Shown here: piece by piece, positions 27,971-36,739 of the stretch
How positions within the stretch are numbered: position 1 is the first letter of the stretch
Layout of the letters: every line of letters starts with the position of its first letter
Assembly: GCF_900638305.1 (NCBI RefSeq)
Contig: NZ_LR134506.1
Location: 2,170,001 to 2,234,000 of the forward strand
Source: Porphyromonas cangingivalis
GTDB lineage: Bacteria > Bacteroidota > Bacteroidia > Bacteroidales > Porphyromonadaceae
DNA length: 64,000 nt
Reading direction: 5' to 3'
Program-made: the position numbers and the translations under genes
The notes under the pieces: model-generated
Told to the model about the DNA's origin: nothing
The model's database searches: none
Seen by the model: only the letters and a program-made list of their open reading frames with translations

Positions 27971-30379
27971 ATGAAACCACATCATCTCATTTGGGCACTT
28001 TTGTGCACGTGGCTACCTGCGGTGGCCTTCTCTCAGACCGCTACGATCAGCGGATATGTCTCTGATGCCACGAGTGGCGAGACCCTCATTGGCGCGAATG
28101 TCTACATAAAAGACGGGAAGCAGGGGACAGCCTCGAATAACTTCGGATTTTATTCCCTCAAGGTGCCCACTGGGGAGGTACATCTCCGTGTCAACTATGT
28201 GGGCTACCTCGTGATGGATACGACCCTTGTCGTGACCAAGAATACCCGCCTCAACATCAAGCTCCGAGAAGCCTCCACGGCACTCAGAGAGGTGACCATC
28301 GTCGGCAACCGCCAGTCTGAGGTCAAGGGGATGGAGACAGGACGTCTCAAGATGAGCATGGAGGATCTCAGTCGTACACCCACACTCTTCGGAGAGACTG
28401 ACCTCATCAAGTATGCCCAGCTCATGCCCGGGGTGGCGAGAGGCCAAGAGGGATTTTCGGGGCTTATCGTCAGAGGTGGCAATCAGGACGAAAATCTCTA
28501 CCTCGTCGATGGTAACCCGATGTACAACATCAATCACCTCTTCGGGCTCTTTTCGACCTTCAATCCTGATGCGATCAAGACCTCGAACCTCTACAAGGGA
28601 AGCTTCCCTGCACGTTTCGGTGGTCGTCTGAGCTCGGTGCTCGATGTCCGCATGAAGGACGGCGACATGGAGAAGTTTTCCGGTACTGCTTCCATCGGAC
28701 TTATCTCCAGTCGTCTCAACTTCGAAGGTCCACTCAACAAGGGCAAGACCTCTTTCAATGTCTCTCTCCGCCGTACCTACCTCGACTTGCTCATGGGCGC
28801 AGCATTTTATTTCATCAACAAGAGTAACAGAGAGAGTGCGACAGAAGACAGATTCTCCGAGGACAAACCCGGGTACCACTTCTATGATGTGAATGTGAAG
28901 GTGAACCACAAGTTTGACGATCGTAACCGCTTGTTCCTGAGTCTCTATATGGGCAATGACGTCTTCGACTTCAGGAGCAAAGACTTTTCGACAGACAAGA
29001 AACTCCTGCTCAACGAAAACAGAGCCGGTGCAAGATGGGGCAGCAAGCTGGCCTCTCTCGGGTGGACTCATGTCTTTTCGGACAACCTCTTCGCCAATAC
29101 CAACTTGTATTTCGGTGAGTATGGGTCTGCCATTTCGGCACTCGATCGTCAGTACAGTTGGACAAAAAATGGAGAAAGAGTCCTGACCTACGGCTTTGAG
29201 TACGACATCAAGAGCGGTATACGTGACTTCGGTATCAGATCGGACTTTGACTGGACACCTTCAAACAGTCACTATGTCCGATTTGGAGGTAACCTTATCC
29301 GACACATCTTCCGTCCGAACATAGAGACGAGAGATCTATCCGGACAGGAGATCGACGAGGATATGAAAAATGCCATCAAATCCAATCCTAAAGATCCTAT
29401 CTCTGCCAATGAATTGTCTCTGTATGCAGAGGACGAGATCAGTTGGAACGACCGCTTTTCTACCAACATAGGTGTGCATGCTTCGATCATCGGTGTGGAG
29501 GGCAAACAGTATTACAGCGTACAACCAAGACTGTCGGCAAGGTATGCCTTCCTCCCCAACTTGAGCGTCAAGGCCTCATACGCAGAGATGAGTCAGTATG
29601 TCCACCTCTTGCAGACGACCATAATCTCTCTCCCTACCGATATGTGGGTGCCGGTGACAAAGAAGATCCGACCATTGCACTCGCGACAGACTTCGGCAGG
29701 TATATATTGGGACAACGGTACCTATGAGGCATCGATGGAGGCTTACTACAAGAGTCTCAATCATCTCATTGCTTACAAGGATGGTGCTTCGGTCTTCGTC
29801 ACCGATGTGGACTGGCAGGAGCGTGTGGCGATAGGCAGTGGCAGGGCTTATGGATTCGAGTGGCTGTTGAAGAAGACTCGTGGGACGTTTACAGGTTGGG
29901 TGGCTTATACCCTCTCTTGGGCTGACCGTATCTTCAAGGGAGGAGAGGTCAATAGAGGTCTGAGATTTCCGGACAAGTATGACAACCGCCACAAGCTCAA
30001 TATCGTCGGCATGTACCGCCTTGGTAAAAATATCGAACTGTCGGCAGCTTGGACTTTCGCTTCGGGCAATAGGATGACGATCCAGCAAGAGCAGTACATC
30101 GACATCAATCATAAAGTCACTCCGTTTATCAACCAGCGCAACAATTACAGAATGCCTGACTATCATCGTCTTGATCTCGGACTGAACATCTACAGACCCA
30201 AGAAGAATGGTCGTATGGGTATATGGAACATAAGTGTCTACAATGCTTATATGAAACACAATTCCTTCTTGGTCAATCTCGAAGAGCATACATCGAAGGA
30301 TCAGCAGATTCGAAACGTCATCTACTCAGTGGCGGCTTTCCCCATCATCCCTTCGATCTCTTACACGTACAAATTCTAA
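27971..30379 (+). CDS. TonB-dependent outer-membrane receptor
   Basis: An 802-residue receptor. A signal peptide ends near AVAFSQ. A carboxypeptidase-regulatory-like beta domain (TATISGYVSDATSGETLIGANVYI to KLREAS, about 23-105) precedes the plug (EVTIVGNRQSEV, LPxxG-like LMPGVARGQEGFSGLIVRGGNQDENLYLVDG). A 22-strand-type barrel ends in SISYTYKF. It lacks the length and pattern of SusC. It sits 9 bp before a DUF4249 lipoprotein gene, a frequent Bacteroidota pairing for uptake of an unidentified ligand. The energy source would be TonB-ExbBD elsewhere. Confidence 0.9.
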   Translation: MKPHHLIWALLCTWLPAVAFSQTATISGYVSDATSGETLIGANVYIKDGKQGTASNNFGFYSLKVPTGEVHLRVNYVGYLVMDTTLVVTKNTRLNIKLREASTALREVTIVGNRQSEVKGMETGRLKMSMEDLSRTPTLFGETDLIKYAQLMPGVARGQEGFSGLIVRGGNQDENLYLVDGNPMYNINHLFGLFSTFNPDAIKTSNLYKGSFPARFGGRLSSVLDVRMKDGDMEKFSGTASIGLISSRLNFEGPLNKGKTSFNVSLRRTYLDLLMGAAFYFINKSNRESATEDRFSEDKPGYHFYDVNVKVNHKFDDRNRLFLSLYMGNDVFDFRSKDFSTDKKLLLNENRAGARWGSKLASLGWTHVFSDNLFANTNLYFGEYGSAISALDRQYSWTKNGERVLTYGFEYDIKSGIRDFGIRSDFDWTPSNSHYVRFGGNLIRHIFRPNIETRDLSGQEIDEDMKNAIKSNPKDPISANELSLYAEDEISWNDRFSTNIGVHASIIGVEGKQYYSVQPRLSARYAFLPNLSVKASYAEMSQYVHLLQTTIISLPTDMWVPVTKKIRPLHSRQTSAGIYWDNGTYEASMEAYYKSLNHLIAYKDGASVFVTDVDWQERVAIGSGRAYGFEWLLKKTRGTFTGWVAYTLSWADRIFKGGEVNRGLRFPDKYDNRHKLNIVGMYRLGKNIELSAAWTFASGNRMTIQQEQYIDINHKVTPFINQRNNYRMPDYHRLDLGLNIYRPKKNGRMGIWNISVYNAYMKHNSFLVNLEEHTSKDQQIRNVIYSVAAFPIIPSISYTYKF

Positions 30380-30388
30380 CCAATCCAC

Positions 30389-31468
30389 ATGACAATGAAG
30401 CGAATACTTATATACTTGGCAATGACTTTGCCTTTCATCCTCTCCGGGTGTATGGAGATGAATAAATATCTCGAAATAGACAGCTCTTTTCGCGCCGAAC
30501 CCTTGTTGGTCGTCAATGGAGAAGTGATTGCAGATGAATTTCCTCGACTTTATATCTCCAAGACCTTGCCCGTAAATATCCCATATTATCGAGGTAAGAA
30601 ACATGAGGCCTTCGGCGTACAAGAGGCTGTGATAAAGTGCTATATCAATGAAAAACTGGTCGATCAGCAGACGGTGCTCAGAGAGAGAAACACCAACCCC
30701 AATGAAAATGGGGGATACAACCGAAACGACATAGAATGCCTCTATGTCGCAAAGGTCAAGCCTCAGGCAGGTGATCATGTCAGGTTTGAGGTGTCTTCTC
30801 GAGGGTTGAATCCTGTGACCACCGAAGTCCGTCTGCCTATCGCTCCAAAGTTCACGATAGAGAAGCTGGAGAAAACGGAAGCTCCTATGAACATCTTTTA
30901 TCCTCAAAAGAGAAATCACCGACAACACACCGTGTTGAAGATGCGTGTGAAGGTGGAAAAGGCCCCCGAAAATCCTAATGTCTCCGTAGCGGTAGGTTTT
31001 TATGGCATTTCGGACAGACAGAGAGATTCTGAGCAATACCAAAGACGTCAACTACGTGTGGCGGATGACTTGATCTTTTCCAGAGATGCGGTGAGTCTGA
31101 GCAGGTTCTTCAATAGGTATATCTTCACCTACCAAGACGGATACAGACATCCGTATTTCTCCACCGCTCAGATGAGTGAGGATAGTTATATCATCGCTCT
31201 TACCGGAAATATACATTACCATCATAGCGATAGCAAGGAGGATATCAAAAATAAGCTCGTCATGAATGTCATGGATACATTTTACGATGAGTGGGCAAAG
31301 ATGAGGTACGGCTTGGGAGACATCGGCTCGGGAGAAGACGATGAGACGGATATGACAGAAGGCACTGTATCTCCTCTTTCAGAACCCATACTCGACATTA
31401 CGAATGTCCGTGGAGGCAGGGGTATCGTTTTGGGTTATACGAGGGTCGAGATTGTGGTTGTCGAATGA
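30389..31468 (+). CDS. DUF4249-family lipoprotein
   Basis: A 359-residue protein with a lipoprotein signal (MKRILIYLAMTLPFILSGC). The opening YLEIDSSFRAEPLLVVNGEVIADEFPRLYISKT is the DUF4249 hallmark, a beta-rich domain that accompanies TonB receptors in Bacteroidota. It is probably the surface or periplasmic partner of the upstream receptor, like SusD-type partners, but the ligand is unknown. An ATG at 30395 is an equally good start. A terminator follows. Confidence 0.8.
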   Translation: MTMKRILIYLAMTLPFILSGCMEMNKYLEIDSSFRAEPLLVVNGEVIADEFPRLYISKTLPVNIPYYRGKKHEAFGVQEAVIKCYINEKLVDQQTVLRERNTNPNENGGYNRNDIECLYVAKVKPQAGDHVRFEVSSRGLNPVTTEVRLPIAPKFTIEKLEKTEAPMNIFYPQKRNHRQHTVLKMRVKVEKAPENPNVSVAVGFYGISDRQRDSEQYQRRQLRVADDLIFSRDAVSLSRFFNRYIFTYQDGYRHPYFSTAQMSEDSYIIALTGNIHYHHSDSKEDIKNKLVMNVMDTFYDEWAKMRYGLGDIGSGEDDETDMTEGTVSPLSEPILDITNVRGGRGIVLGYTRVEIVVVE

Positions 31469-31492
31469 TGATACTCTATCCCTCAAAAGGGC

Positions 31493-31540
31493 ATCGGGTA
31501 TTTCACTTTTCAAGGGTGAGATACCCGATTCTTTTATTTT
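31493..31540 (+). terminator. Terminator after the DUF4249 gene
   Basis: The stem ATCGGGTATTTCAC pairs with GTGAGATACCCGAT around a 9-base loop and is followed by TCTTTTATTTT. Confidence 0.85.
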
Positions 31541-31601
31541 ATGCCCTTATTTGATAGGAAATTAACAAACAATAGGTATTTCATCAGAAGTATATGCTGT
31601 G

Positions 31602-31609
31602 TAGCTTTG
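31602..31609 (+). promoter_or_regulatory. -7 element overlapping the methyltransferase start region
   Basis: TAGCTTTG lies only 7 bases before the ATG at 31617, with TTTC at the -33 distance (31579-31582). If used, the transcript would begin almost at the start codon. Confidence 0.5.
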
Positions 31610-31616
31610 TGGTGTC

Positions 31617-32288
31617 ATGAAGAAGGCAAAACAACACCCCTCTCCATACCATAAAAATGTAGACAGGTATGATGATGTCATCACGGGACGTCGGTGGTGG
31701 TCGAGGTTGTACATGCACTCCTTTTGGGGCGTGGATGACAATGCCATCGCAGAAGAGGTACTGGCCAAGATCCCGGATGACTTTTCGGGGCATTTGCTGG
31801 ACATCCCCGTAGGGACAGCGGTCTTTACGTGCGAGAAATACAAACGTATGTCGCATACTCGGATCACAGGTGTGGACTATGCCGAACCCATGCTGGAGAT
31901 CGCCCGAAGTCGCAAGGAGGCTCACGGACTGGAGCTACTCACACTTTCGCAGGGAGATGCCACATCTTTGGCCTATGCCGATGGGACCTTCGACGGTGTC
32001 TTGACGATGAACGGCATCCATGCTTTCCCCGACAAGCAACGAGCTCTTAGTGAGATGGCAAGGGTGCTCAAATCAGGTGGGCGGCTCTACGGATGCACCT
32101 ATGTGACGGGACAACGCCCGATGGCGGATCTGCTTGTGCGTCTGGTGCTGGACAAGACCGGTTTGTTTGCACCTTCTCATTACACTCTCGAAAGCCTTCG
32201 AGACGAATTGGAAGCGATCTTCGGGACTGTGATCTCACTGACGCACCACCGATCGATAGCGATCTTTGAGTGCCGGAAGACGAAATAA
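31617..32288 (+). CDS. Class I SAM-dependent methyltransferase
   Basis: A 223-residue cytoplasmic protein with the methyltransferase-11/UbiE-like fold. Motif I is GHLLDIPVGTAVFT, the acidic residue after strand 2 is in ITGVDYAEPMLEIARSR, the GDATSLAYADGTFDGVLT motif follows, and there is a post-motif RVLKSGGRLYGCTY. The substrate cannot be told. It stands alone, with a promoter that would give a very short leader. A small gene follows 28 bp downstream. Confidence 0.8.
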   Translation: MKKAKQHPSPYHKNVDRYDDVITGRRWWSRLYMHSFWGVDDNAIAEEVLAKIPDDFSGHLLDIPVGTAVFTCEKYKRMSHTRITGVDYAEPMLEIARSRKEAHGLELLTLSQGDATSLAYADGTFDGVLTMNGIHAFPDKQRALSEMARVLKSGGRLYGCTYVTGQRPMADLLVRLVLDKTGLFAPSHYTLESLRDELEAIFGTVISLTHHRSIAIFECRKTK

Positions 32289-32316
32289 GTTTTACGTTAT
32301 AATAAAAGACAAAGCT

Positions 32317-32484
32317 ATGAGCATCACAAATCTAATCGACTATGACAACATAACCATAGTACAAGGAGTCAATGGTATACGTCTCTGTGAAGAGACATGG
32401 ATGAAAGAACGAGACATTCACGTCGATGTATCTCAGTACGTCAACATCGTAGGTGAGGAGACCTCTTCTACCGACGAGCGTTGA
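32317..32484 (+). CDS. Small protein of unknown function (55 aa)
   Basis: A 55-residue acidic frame beginning MSITNLIDYDNITIVQGVNG, preceded by A-rich leader AATAAAAGACAAAGCT and followed about 120 bp later by a terminator. There is no signal peptide, membrane segment or known domain. It is co-directional with the methyltransferase gene. Coding status rests on position and reasonable codon use only. Confidence 0.4.
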   Translation: MSITNLIDYDNITIVQGVNGIRLCEETWMKERDIHVDVSQYVNIVGEETSSTDER

Positions 32485-32607
32485 GATAGAGAGGATATAC
32501 ACGTCCGTTCTCGCGCTTCTGACATCCTTTTTAAGCTCTTGGGTGCATGTCTTGTATTCAATAAGCCTCAAGAGTTGAGTGTTTTTTTAGTATATTCTGT
32601 GAAGAGA

Positions 32608-32656
32608 GGAAGGACACTCCGAGTAGATCGATACTCAGGAGTGTCCTTCCTGCTTT
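32608..32656 (+). terminator. Terminator after the small gene
   Basis: A 13-bp perfect stem (GGAAGGACACTCC and its complement) with a 17-base loop is followed by TGCTTTTTG. Confidence 0.8.
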
Positions 32657-32772
32657 TTGTCATTTGCTTGTCGGTGTCTGCTTTGGGGAAGGGAGATGGG
32701 CTGATAAGCAAGACGCTCCCACGGAGTCTGCCTCTTTGGCTACGAGATAAATAACCTCAATCAGACAAGCAA

Positions 32773-32806
32773 AAACAGCCATGGCAACAGTATGCCATGG
32801 CTGTTT
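32773..32806 (-). terminator. Terminator after the outer-membrane protein gene
   Basis: A 14-bp perfect stem (AAACAGCCATGGCA with its complement) and short loop is followed on the minus strand by TTTTTGC, about 45 bp after the barrel gene. Confidence 0.8.
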
Positions 32807-32851
32807 CGAGACGAGTCAGAGACTATGTGGATTTATCCTTATCCTTTCGGA

Positions 32852-33532
32852 TCAGAAGGCATAGCCGATGCTAAGTGTGATGTTCCTTAGATGCACAGAG
32901 CCTGTCGAGTACTGTGCCAAGGGGTATAAGAGTCCGAACTGTGAATTGAGGGACAGTCTGAATCGCTTCGAGATGTCGGTGTCGACACTCAGCACGATAC
33001 CGACGTTCTGACGCTGGAAGGCATCGAAGAAGTATTGAGCGTTCTGGGCAGGCATCTTGCCCTGAGTCACCTTGAAAGGCTCGACCCTCATGGTGCCCGG
33101 ATCCTGATCTGCTTTCAGATTGTCGGTCGTCAAGAGCCCATAACCGCCCACACCGTACGCCACATACATCCCTGCACGAGGGGTGATGGCGAACTCATCC
33201 CCCAGTCGTAGCGCATAGCCCATGGATAGTGGTACTTCGACATAGTCCAAGTGGAACTCATATCGGTTGATGATCCCATTCCACTGTTGCATCTCGGGTT
33301 TGTCGAGGGTCGCCCCTTTGTTGACATAGTTGAGCTCTCCGTGTAGCACAAACCCGCTACCAAACCTATACTCTCCGAACACCCCTGCGGTGTAAGAGAC
33401 CATCCCGCTGTGCTCGGCTTTGGAGAGCGCATCCGAATGCCCTATCCCCACGTGAATCCCTTTGCGCCACTGTCCCCATGCCGTGTTGAAGGTCGTCAGT
33501 GCCAAAATAAAAATGAATACGTACTTTTTCAT
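32852..33532 (-). CDS. Outer-membrane beta-barrel protein (PorT-like size class)
   Basis: The start at 33532 gives the signal peptide MKKYVFIFILALTTFNTAWGQ and a 226-residue protein; the frame extends upstream to 33709 without a plausible signal. The mature part has repeated beta-strand patterns (GVFGEYRFGSGFVLHGELNYVN, YVEVPLSMGYALRLGDEFAITPRAGMYVAYGV) and ends in LSIGYAF. That fits small 8-10-strand Bacteroidota outer-membrane proteins. No peptidoglycan-binding domain is seen. Function is unknown. Confidence 0.75.
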   Translation of the reverse strand: MKKYVFIFILALTTFNTAWGQWRKGIHVGIGHSDALSKAEHSGMVSYTAGVFGEYRFGSGFVLHGELNYVNKGATLDKPEMQQWNGIINRYEFHLDYVEVPLSMGYALRLGDEFAITPRAGMYVAYGVGGYGLLTTDNLKADQDPGTMRVEPFKVTQGKMPAQNAQYFFDAFQRQNVGIVLSVDTDISKRFRLSLNSQFGLLYPLAQYSTGSVHLRNITLSIGYAF

Positions 33533-33686
33533 AGTTGTGAATGTTGTTACTTGTGCGACTTGGAGGCCATAACGACTGCAAAGCCCTCTTTTTTCGGATC
33601 TTGGCAATCGGTTTGATTTTAGGCAAACGAAATTACACATTCCCTTCAATTTGGGCAATAGGTGGTCGGCGAAGGATACAAAAAAA

Positions 33687-33752
33687 GATCGTAAGACTTG
33701 TTTCATCAAATCATACGATCTGCGTTGTCAAGTCATACGACTTGTTTTGTCG
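33687..33752. repeat. 22-bp repeat array G (AAGTC-rTAy-GACTT type, 3 units)
   Basis: GACTTG or GATCTG recur at 33695, 33717 and 33739, spaced 22 bp. The third unit contains the near-palindrome CAAGTCATACGACTTG. The array lies about 155 bp upstream of the outer-membrane protein start and is related to array F at 2741. Confidence 0.85.
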
Positions 33753-33809
33753 TGTCCTTTGACCTTGTCTCGTGGCAGTGGACAGAGAGGGGGCAGGTGC
33801 TCTGACTCT

Positions 33810-34007
33810 TTAGTACAGCTTCCTTCTTGGGAAGATCAAGTCGATCACAAAGAGAACCACCGTCGCAATGACGACCGTAAGGGTGTGCTCCACGAACAAG
33901 TTGTGCCCGATGATGAGCCCCACCACAAGAAGTACACAGAGGAAGCCAATCGTAGCGATGGCCGCACTCCAAATCCTTTCGCGTACAGAAACTTTCTTTT
34001 TGCCCAT
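33810..34007 (-). CDS. Small two-helix membrane protein (65 aa)
   Basis: A basic N-terminus (MGKKKVSVRERIWSA) is followed by two hydrophobic stretches (AIATIGFLCVLLVVGLIIG and TLTVVIATVVLFVIDLIF) and a basic end (PRRKLY). No family is recognised. It lies 53 bp after another small membrane protein gene in the same direction, suggesting a bicistronic unit. Confidence 0.6.
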   Translation of the reverse strand: MGKKKVSVRERIWSAAIATIGFLCVLLVVGLIIGHNLFVEHTLTVVIATVVLFVIDLIFPRRKLY

Positions 34008-34060
34008 AATAAAAAGATGTGTATTAGTTGAGATTAAAGGATAAGACGGTATGTGCGTGT

Positions 34061-34267
34061 TTACTTCCTTCGTTCGATCCGTGCGAGTATCAGGATGATG
34101 ACGGAGAGGACGATGAGGACGAATGCTATACCCATCTTGGCTGCGTAGCTCGGAGAGGCGATCTCATCCTTCCCCGACATGGCGACGAGGAGTATCGCCA
34201 ATGCGCAGACATAGGGCAGGTAAGGGATATATTTTCTCATATCTTTGTCGTTCAAAAGATTAGACAT
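34061..34267 (-). CDS. Small membrane protein (68 aa)
   Basis: Two hydrophobic segments (YLPYVCALAILLVAM and MGIAFVLIVLSVIILILA) are joined by a short polar loop (SGKDEIASPSYAAK), and the protein ends in RIERRK. I chose the ATG at 34267 because a TATATTTG box lies just upstream (34289-34282); MRKYIPYL at 34240 is an alternative. It precedes the 65-residue membrane protein. Function is unknown. Confidence 0.55.
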   Translation of the reverse strand: MSNLLNDKDMRKYIPYLPYVCALAILLVAMSGKDEIASPSYAAKMGIAFVLIVLSVIILILARIERRK

Positions 34268-34281
34268 AGATCGCTTTATCT

Positions 34282-34289
34282 CAAATATA
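34282..34289 (-). promoter_or_regulatory. -7 element for the small membrane protein pair
   Basis: TATATTTG on the minus strand, 15-22 bp before the ATG at 34267. Confidence 0.5.
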
Positions 34290-34343
34290 GCAATTACTTG
34301 TGATACTCTCATGCCCCACCACACATATTTCTTCCCAAACCTT

Positions 34344-34351
34344 TATATTTG
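34344..34351 (+). promoter_or_regulatory. -7 element for the acetyltransferase gene
   Basis: TATATTTG on the plus strand, 20-27 bp before the acetyltransferase ATG. It is divergent from the -7 element at 34282. Confidence 0.5.
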
Positions 34352-34370
34352 TGAACAAACAACCAAACTT

Positions 34371-34898
34371 ATGACCACTACGACCCCAACCCAACCGGCA
34401 CAACTCACGATCCGAAAAGCGACACTCAAGGATCTCCCTTCCATCATGCCCATATACGACAAGGCTAAGGTGCTCATGCGCCGTGCAGGCAACCCTCATC
34501 AGTGGAACAGTGATTACCCCTCCATCGGGCTTATCGAAGAAGACATCCGAGAAGGGTATTGCCACGTGTGTCTCACGCCTGATGGGCGAGTGTGTGGCAC
34601 TTTTTGGTTCGGCATCATCGAAGAGCCTACCTACACATATATAGAAGATGGGGCGTGGCTTCATGATCGTCCTTATGGGGTCATCCATCGCCTGGCTTCG
34701 GACGGGGAGGTGAAGGGGCTTGGTCGTCAGGTCTTTGAGTGGGCACTTGCACAGTATCCGAACATAAGGGTCGACACGCATAGGGACAACCATGTGATGC
34801 AACACATCGTCACCTCTCTCGGCTTTGAGTACTGTGGGATCATTTATGTTGCAGACGGTTCGCCAAGACTCGCTTATCAGAGGGACGATGACCGATGA
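34371..34898 (+). CDS. GNAT-family N-acetyltransferase
   Basis: The start at 34371 (MTTTTPTQPAQLTIRKATLKDLPSIM) is the usual GNAT opening and follows a -7 box. The frame extends upstream through the divergent promoter region, which I reject. The 175-residue protein has the acetyl-CoA-binding turn as VIHRLASDGEVKGLGRQVFEWAL and the terminal RVDTHRDNHVMQHIVTSLGFEYCGIIYV, both typical. The substrate is unknown. Confidence 0.8.
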   Translation: MTTTTPTQPAQLTIRKATLKDLPSIMPIYDKAKVLMRRAGNPHQWNSDYPSIGLIEEDIREGYCHVCLTPDGRVCGTFWFGIIEEPTYTYIEDGAWLHDRPYGVIHRLASDGEVKGLGRQVFEWALAQYPNIRVDTHRDNHVMQHIVTSLGFEYCGIIYVADGSPRLAYQRDDDR

Positions 34899-34926
34899 GA
34901 GATATCCCTTGAGGAGGAAGCAAATA

Positions 34927-34969
34927 AAAACATCCCGATCCATAGTCGAATTGGATCGGGATGTTTTTT
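34927..34969. terminator. Bidirectional terminator
   Basis: A 15-bp stem (AAAACATCCCGATCC with its complement) has an 11-base loop and T/A runs on both sides. It separates the convergent acetyltransferase and GH3 genes and overlaps the GH3 stop codon. Confidence 0.85.
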
Positions 34970-36488
34970 ATTTCTGTCCGTCAGAGAGTTCAATGAGGCG
35001 ACGGATGATGCTGTCGTCCTTGGAGAGTCGGGGCACCTTGTGCTGTCCTCCCAGTTTGCCATGCTCCTTCATCCATCCGAAGAATGTCCCCTCCCGGACC
35101 ACAGTGACAAGGGGTGGCCGGAGTGAGATGTCTTTGTAACGCTTCGCCTCGTAGTCTGAGTTGAGGGCTTTGAGTCCTTCATCCAAGAGTGATGCAAAGC
35201 GTGCGATGTCTTTCGGCTCTTCCTCAAACTCCACCACCCAGTGGTGATAGCCTTTGCCCTCTTCGGTCAGAAATACCGGTCCTGCCGAATACTCTCTGAG
35301 TCTTGCTCCACTCTCCTTGGCGGCATGATCGAGAGCCTTATCGGCATTCGCCACCATGAGTTCTTCGCCAAAGGCATTGATGAAGCTCTTCGTGCGCCCC
35401 GTGATGACGAATTTGTACGGTGCTGTCGATGTGAACCTCACAGTGTCGCCTATGATGTAGCGGTAAAGCCCACCGAGGGTGGAGATGACCATGGCATAGT
35501 TGATCCCTTGGGAGACTTTGTGGAGTGGGATGGCATTTGTGAGATCGCTTTCGTCAAAGACATCCATCGGGATGAACTCATAGTACACCCCATAGTCGAG
35601 CATGAGTAGCATCGAGCTGTCCGAAGGATCGTCCTGAATACCGAAGAACCCCTCCGAAGCGTTGTACGTCTCCATGTACTTTACCCCCTCACCCAGCACT
35701 CGTCGGTACTCGTCCCGGTAAGGGTCGAAGGCTATCCCACCGTGGAAGAAGACTTCGAGGTCAGGCCAAAGCTCCTTTGCGGTCTTTGCACCGGCCTTAC
35801 GCATCGCCTCTTTGACGATGACGAGCATCCACGAAGGGACGCCCGAGAGGGTCGCGATGTCGGCACGCACGAGGGCATCGGAAGTGCGGTCGAGCTTCTC
35901 CTCCCATTCTTCGAGCAGAGCGACTTCTATACTCGGTACTCTCAGACTGCGTGCCCAGACGGGAAACTTGCTCACGAGCACTGCAGAGAGGTCGCCTGCT
36001 TTGATGAATCTTCCGTAGCTCCCCTTCGACAAGCTCCCGGAAAGTGCAAAACTCTTGTGCGAAAGGACTTTCGTCTCGGGATTGTTACGGACGAAAAGGG
36101 AGAGGACATCCTTGCCTCCCCGGAAGTGACAACGTGAAAGATGTGTCGGAGGTACCGGGATATACTTGCTCTTCGCGTTTGTCGTACCACTGCTCTTGGC
36201 AAACCACTCCGTACGCTCTCCACAGAGCACTCTTTGTTCGCCGGCCAGCATACGCTCGACATAAGGCGCGAGATCCTCGTACATCACAATGGGAAGGCGT
36301 TCGGCATAGGTCGAGTAGCCGATACGATCCGTGATGCCATGCTTGCGACCATACTCGGTGCGTGCCAGCATACGTGTGATCTCTCGGAGCTGACGAGCCT
36401 GTATCTCCATCGCATGGGTTGCATAGCCGGCGATCTGACTCGGACGCTTGCGATACAGCAGGGTATAGAGTGAAGTAAGGGTATCCAT
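34968..36488 (-). CDS. GH3-family acyl-adenylating-type protein
   Basis: A 506-residue member of the GH3 family, relatives of plant acyl-acid amido synthetases of the ANL superfamily. The visible ATP-binding motifs are KSSGTTNAKSKYIPV (about 98-112), YNASEGFFGIQ, and GLYRYIIGDTVRF, followed by GRTKSFINAFGEELMVANAD. The bacterial substrate is not known. It stands alone between a terminator and the AT-rich restriction-modification locus. Confidence 0.85.
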   Translation of the reverse strand: MDTLTSLYTLLYRKRPSQIAGYATHAMEIQARQLREITRMLARTEYGRKHGITDRIGYSTYAERLPIVMYEDLAPYVERMLAGEQRVLCGERTEWFAKSSGTTNAKSKYIPVPPTHLSRCHFRGGKDVLSLFVRNNPETKVLSHKSFALSGSLSKGSYGRFIKAGDLSAVLVSKFPVWARSLRVPSIEVALLEEWEEKLDRTSDALVRADIATLSGVPSWMLVIVKEAMRKAGAKTAKELWPDLEVFFHGGIAFDPYRDEYRRVLGEGVKYMETYNASEGFFGIQDDPSDSSMLLMLDYGVYYEFIPMDVFDESDLTNAIPLHKVSQGINYAMVISTLGGLYRYIIGDTVRFTSTAPYKFVITGRTKSFINAFGEELMVANADKALDHAAKESGARLREYSAGPVFLTEEGKGYHHWVVEFEEEPKDIARFASLLDEGLKALNSDYEAKRYKDISLRPPLVTVVREGTFFGWMKEHGKLGGQHKVPRLSKDDSIIRRLIELSDGQK

Positions 36489-36678
36489 GTCGGTGCACTG
36501 TTTGTCTATTTGTTGGCGGAAATGAATTGTTCAGATGCGAAAATAACGATTGTCTCCGAGGATTACAATCTAAAAGTCTGTGTCGCTAATCTTTTTATTG
36601 TATTTTGAGATAATTCTAAATAGAAGTCTAAGAATAAGTATCCATAAAGTAAGGTTTAATTTATCTGTGATCTTAATA

Positions 36679-36709
36679 CTTGCAGATTAATTTAGTTGTT
36701 GTAAATTTG
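36679..36709 (+). promoter_or_regulatory. Promoter of the cytosine methyltransferase gene
   Basis: CTTG at 36679-36682, a 19-base spacer and TAAATTTG at 36702-36709 match the Bacteroidota promoter. The ATG lies about 30 bp downstream. Confidence 0.75.
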
Positions 36710-36739
36710 TAACCATGTATAATGTTGTATAATGTGGTT

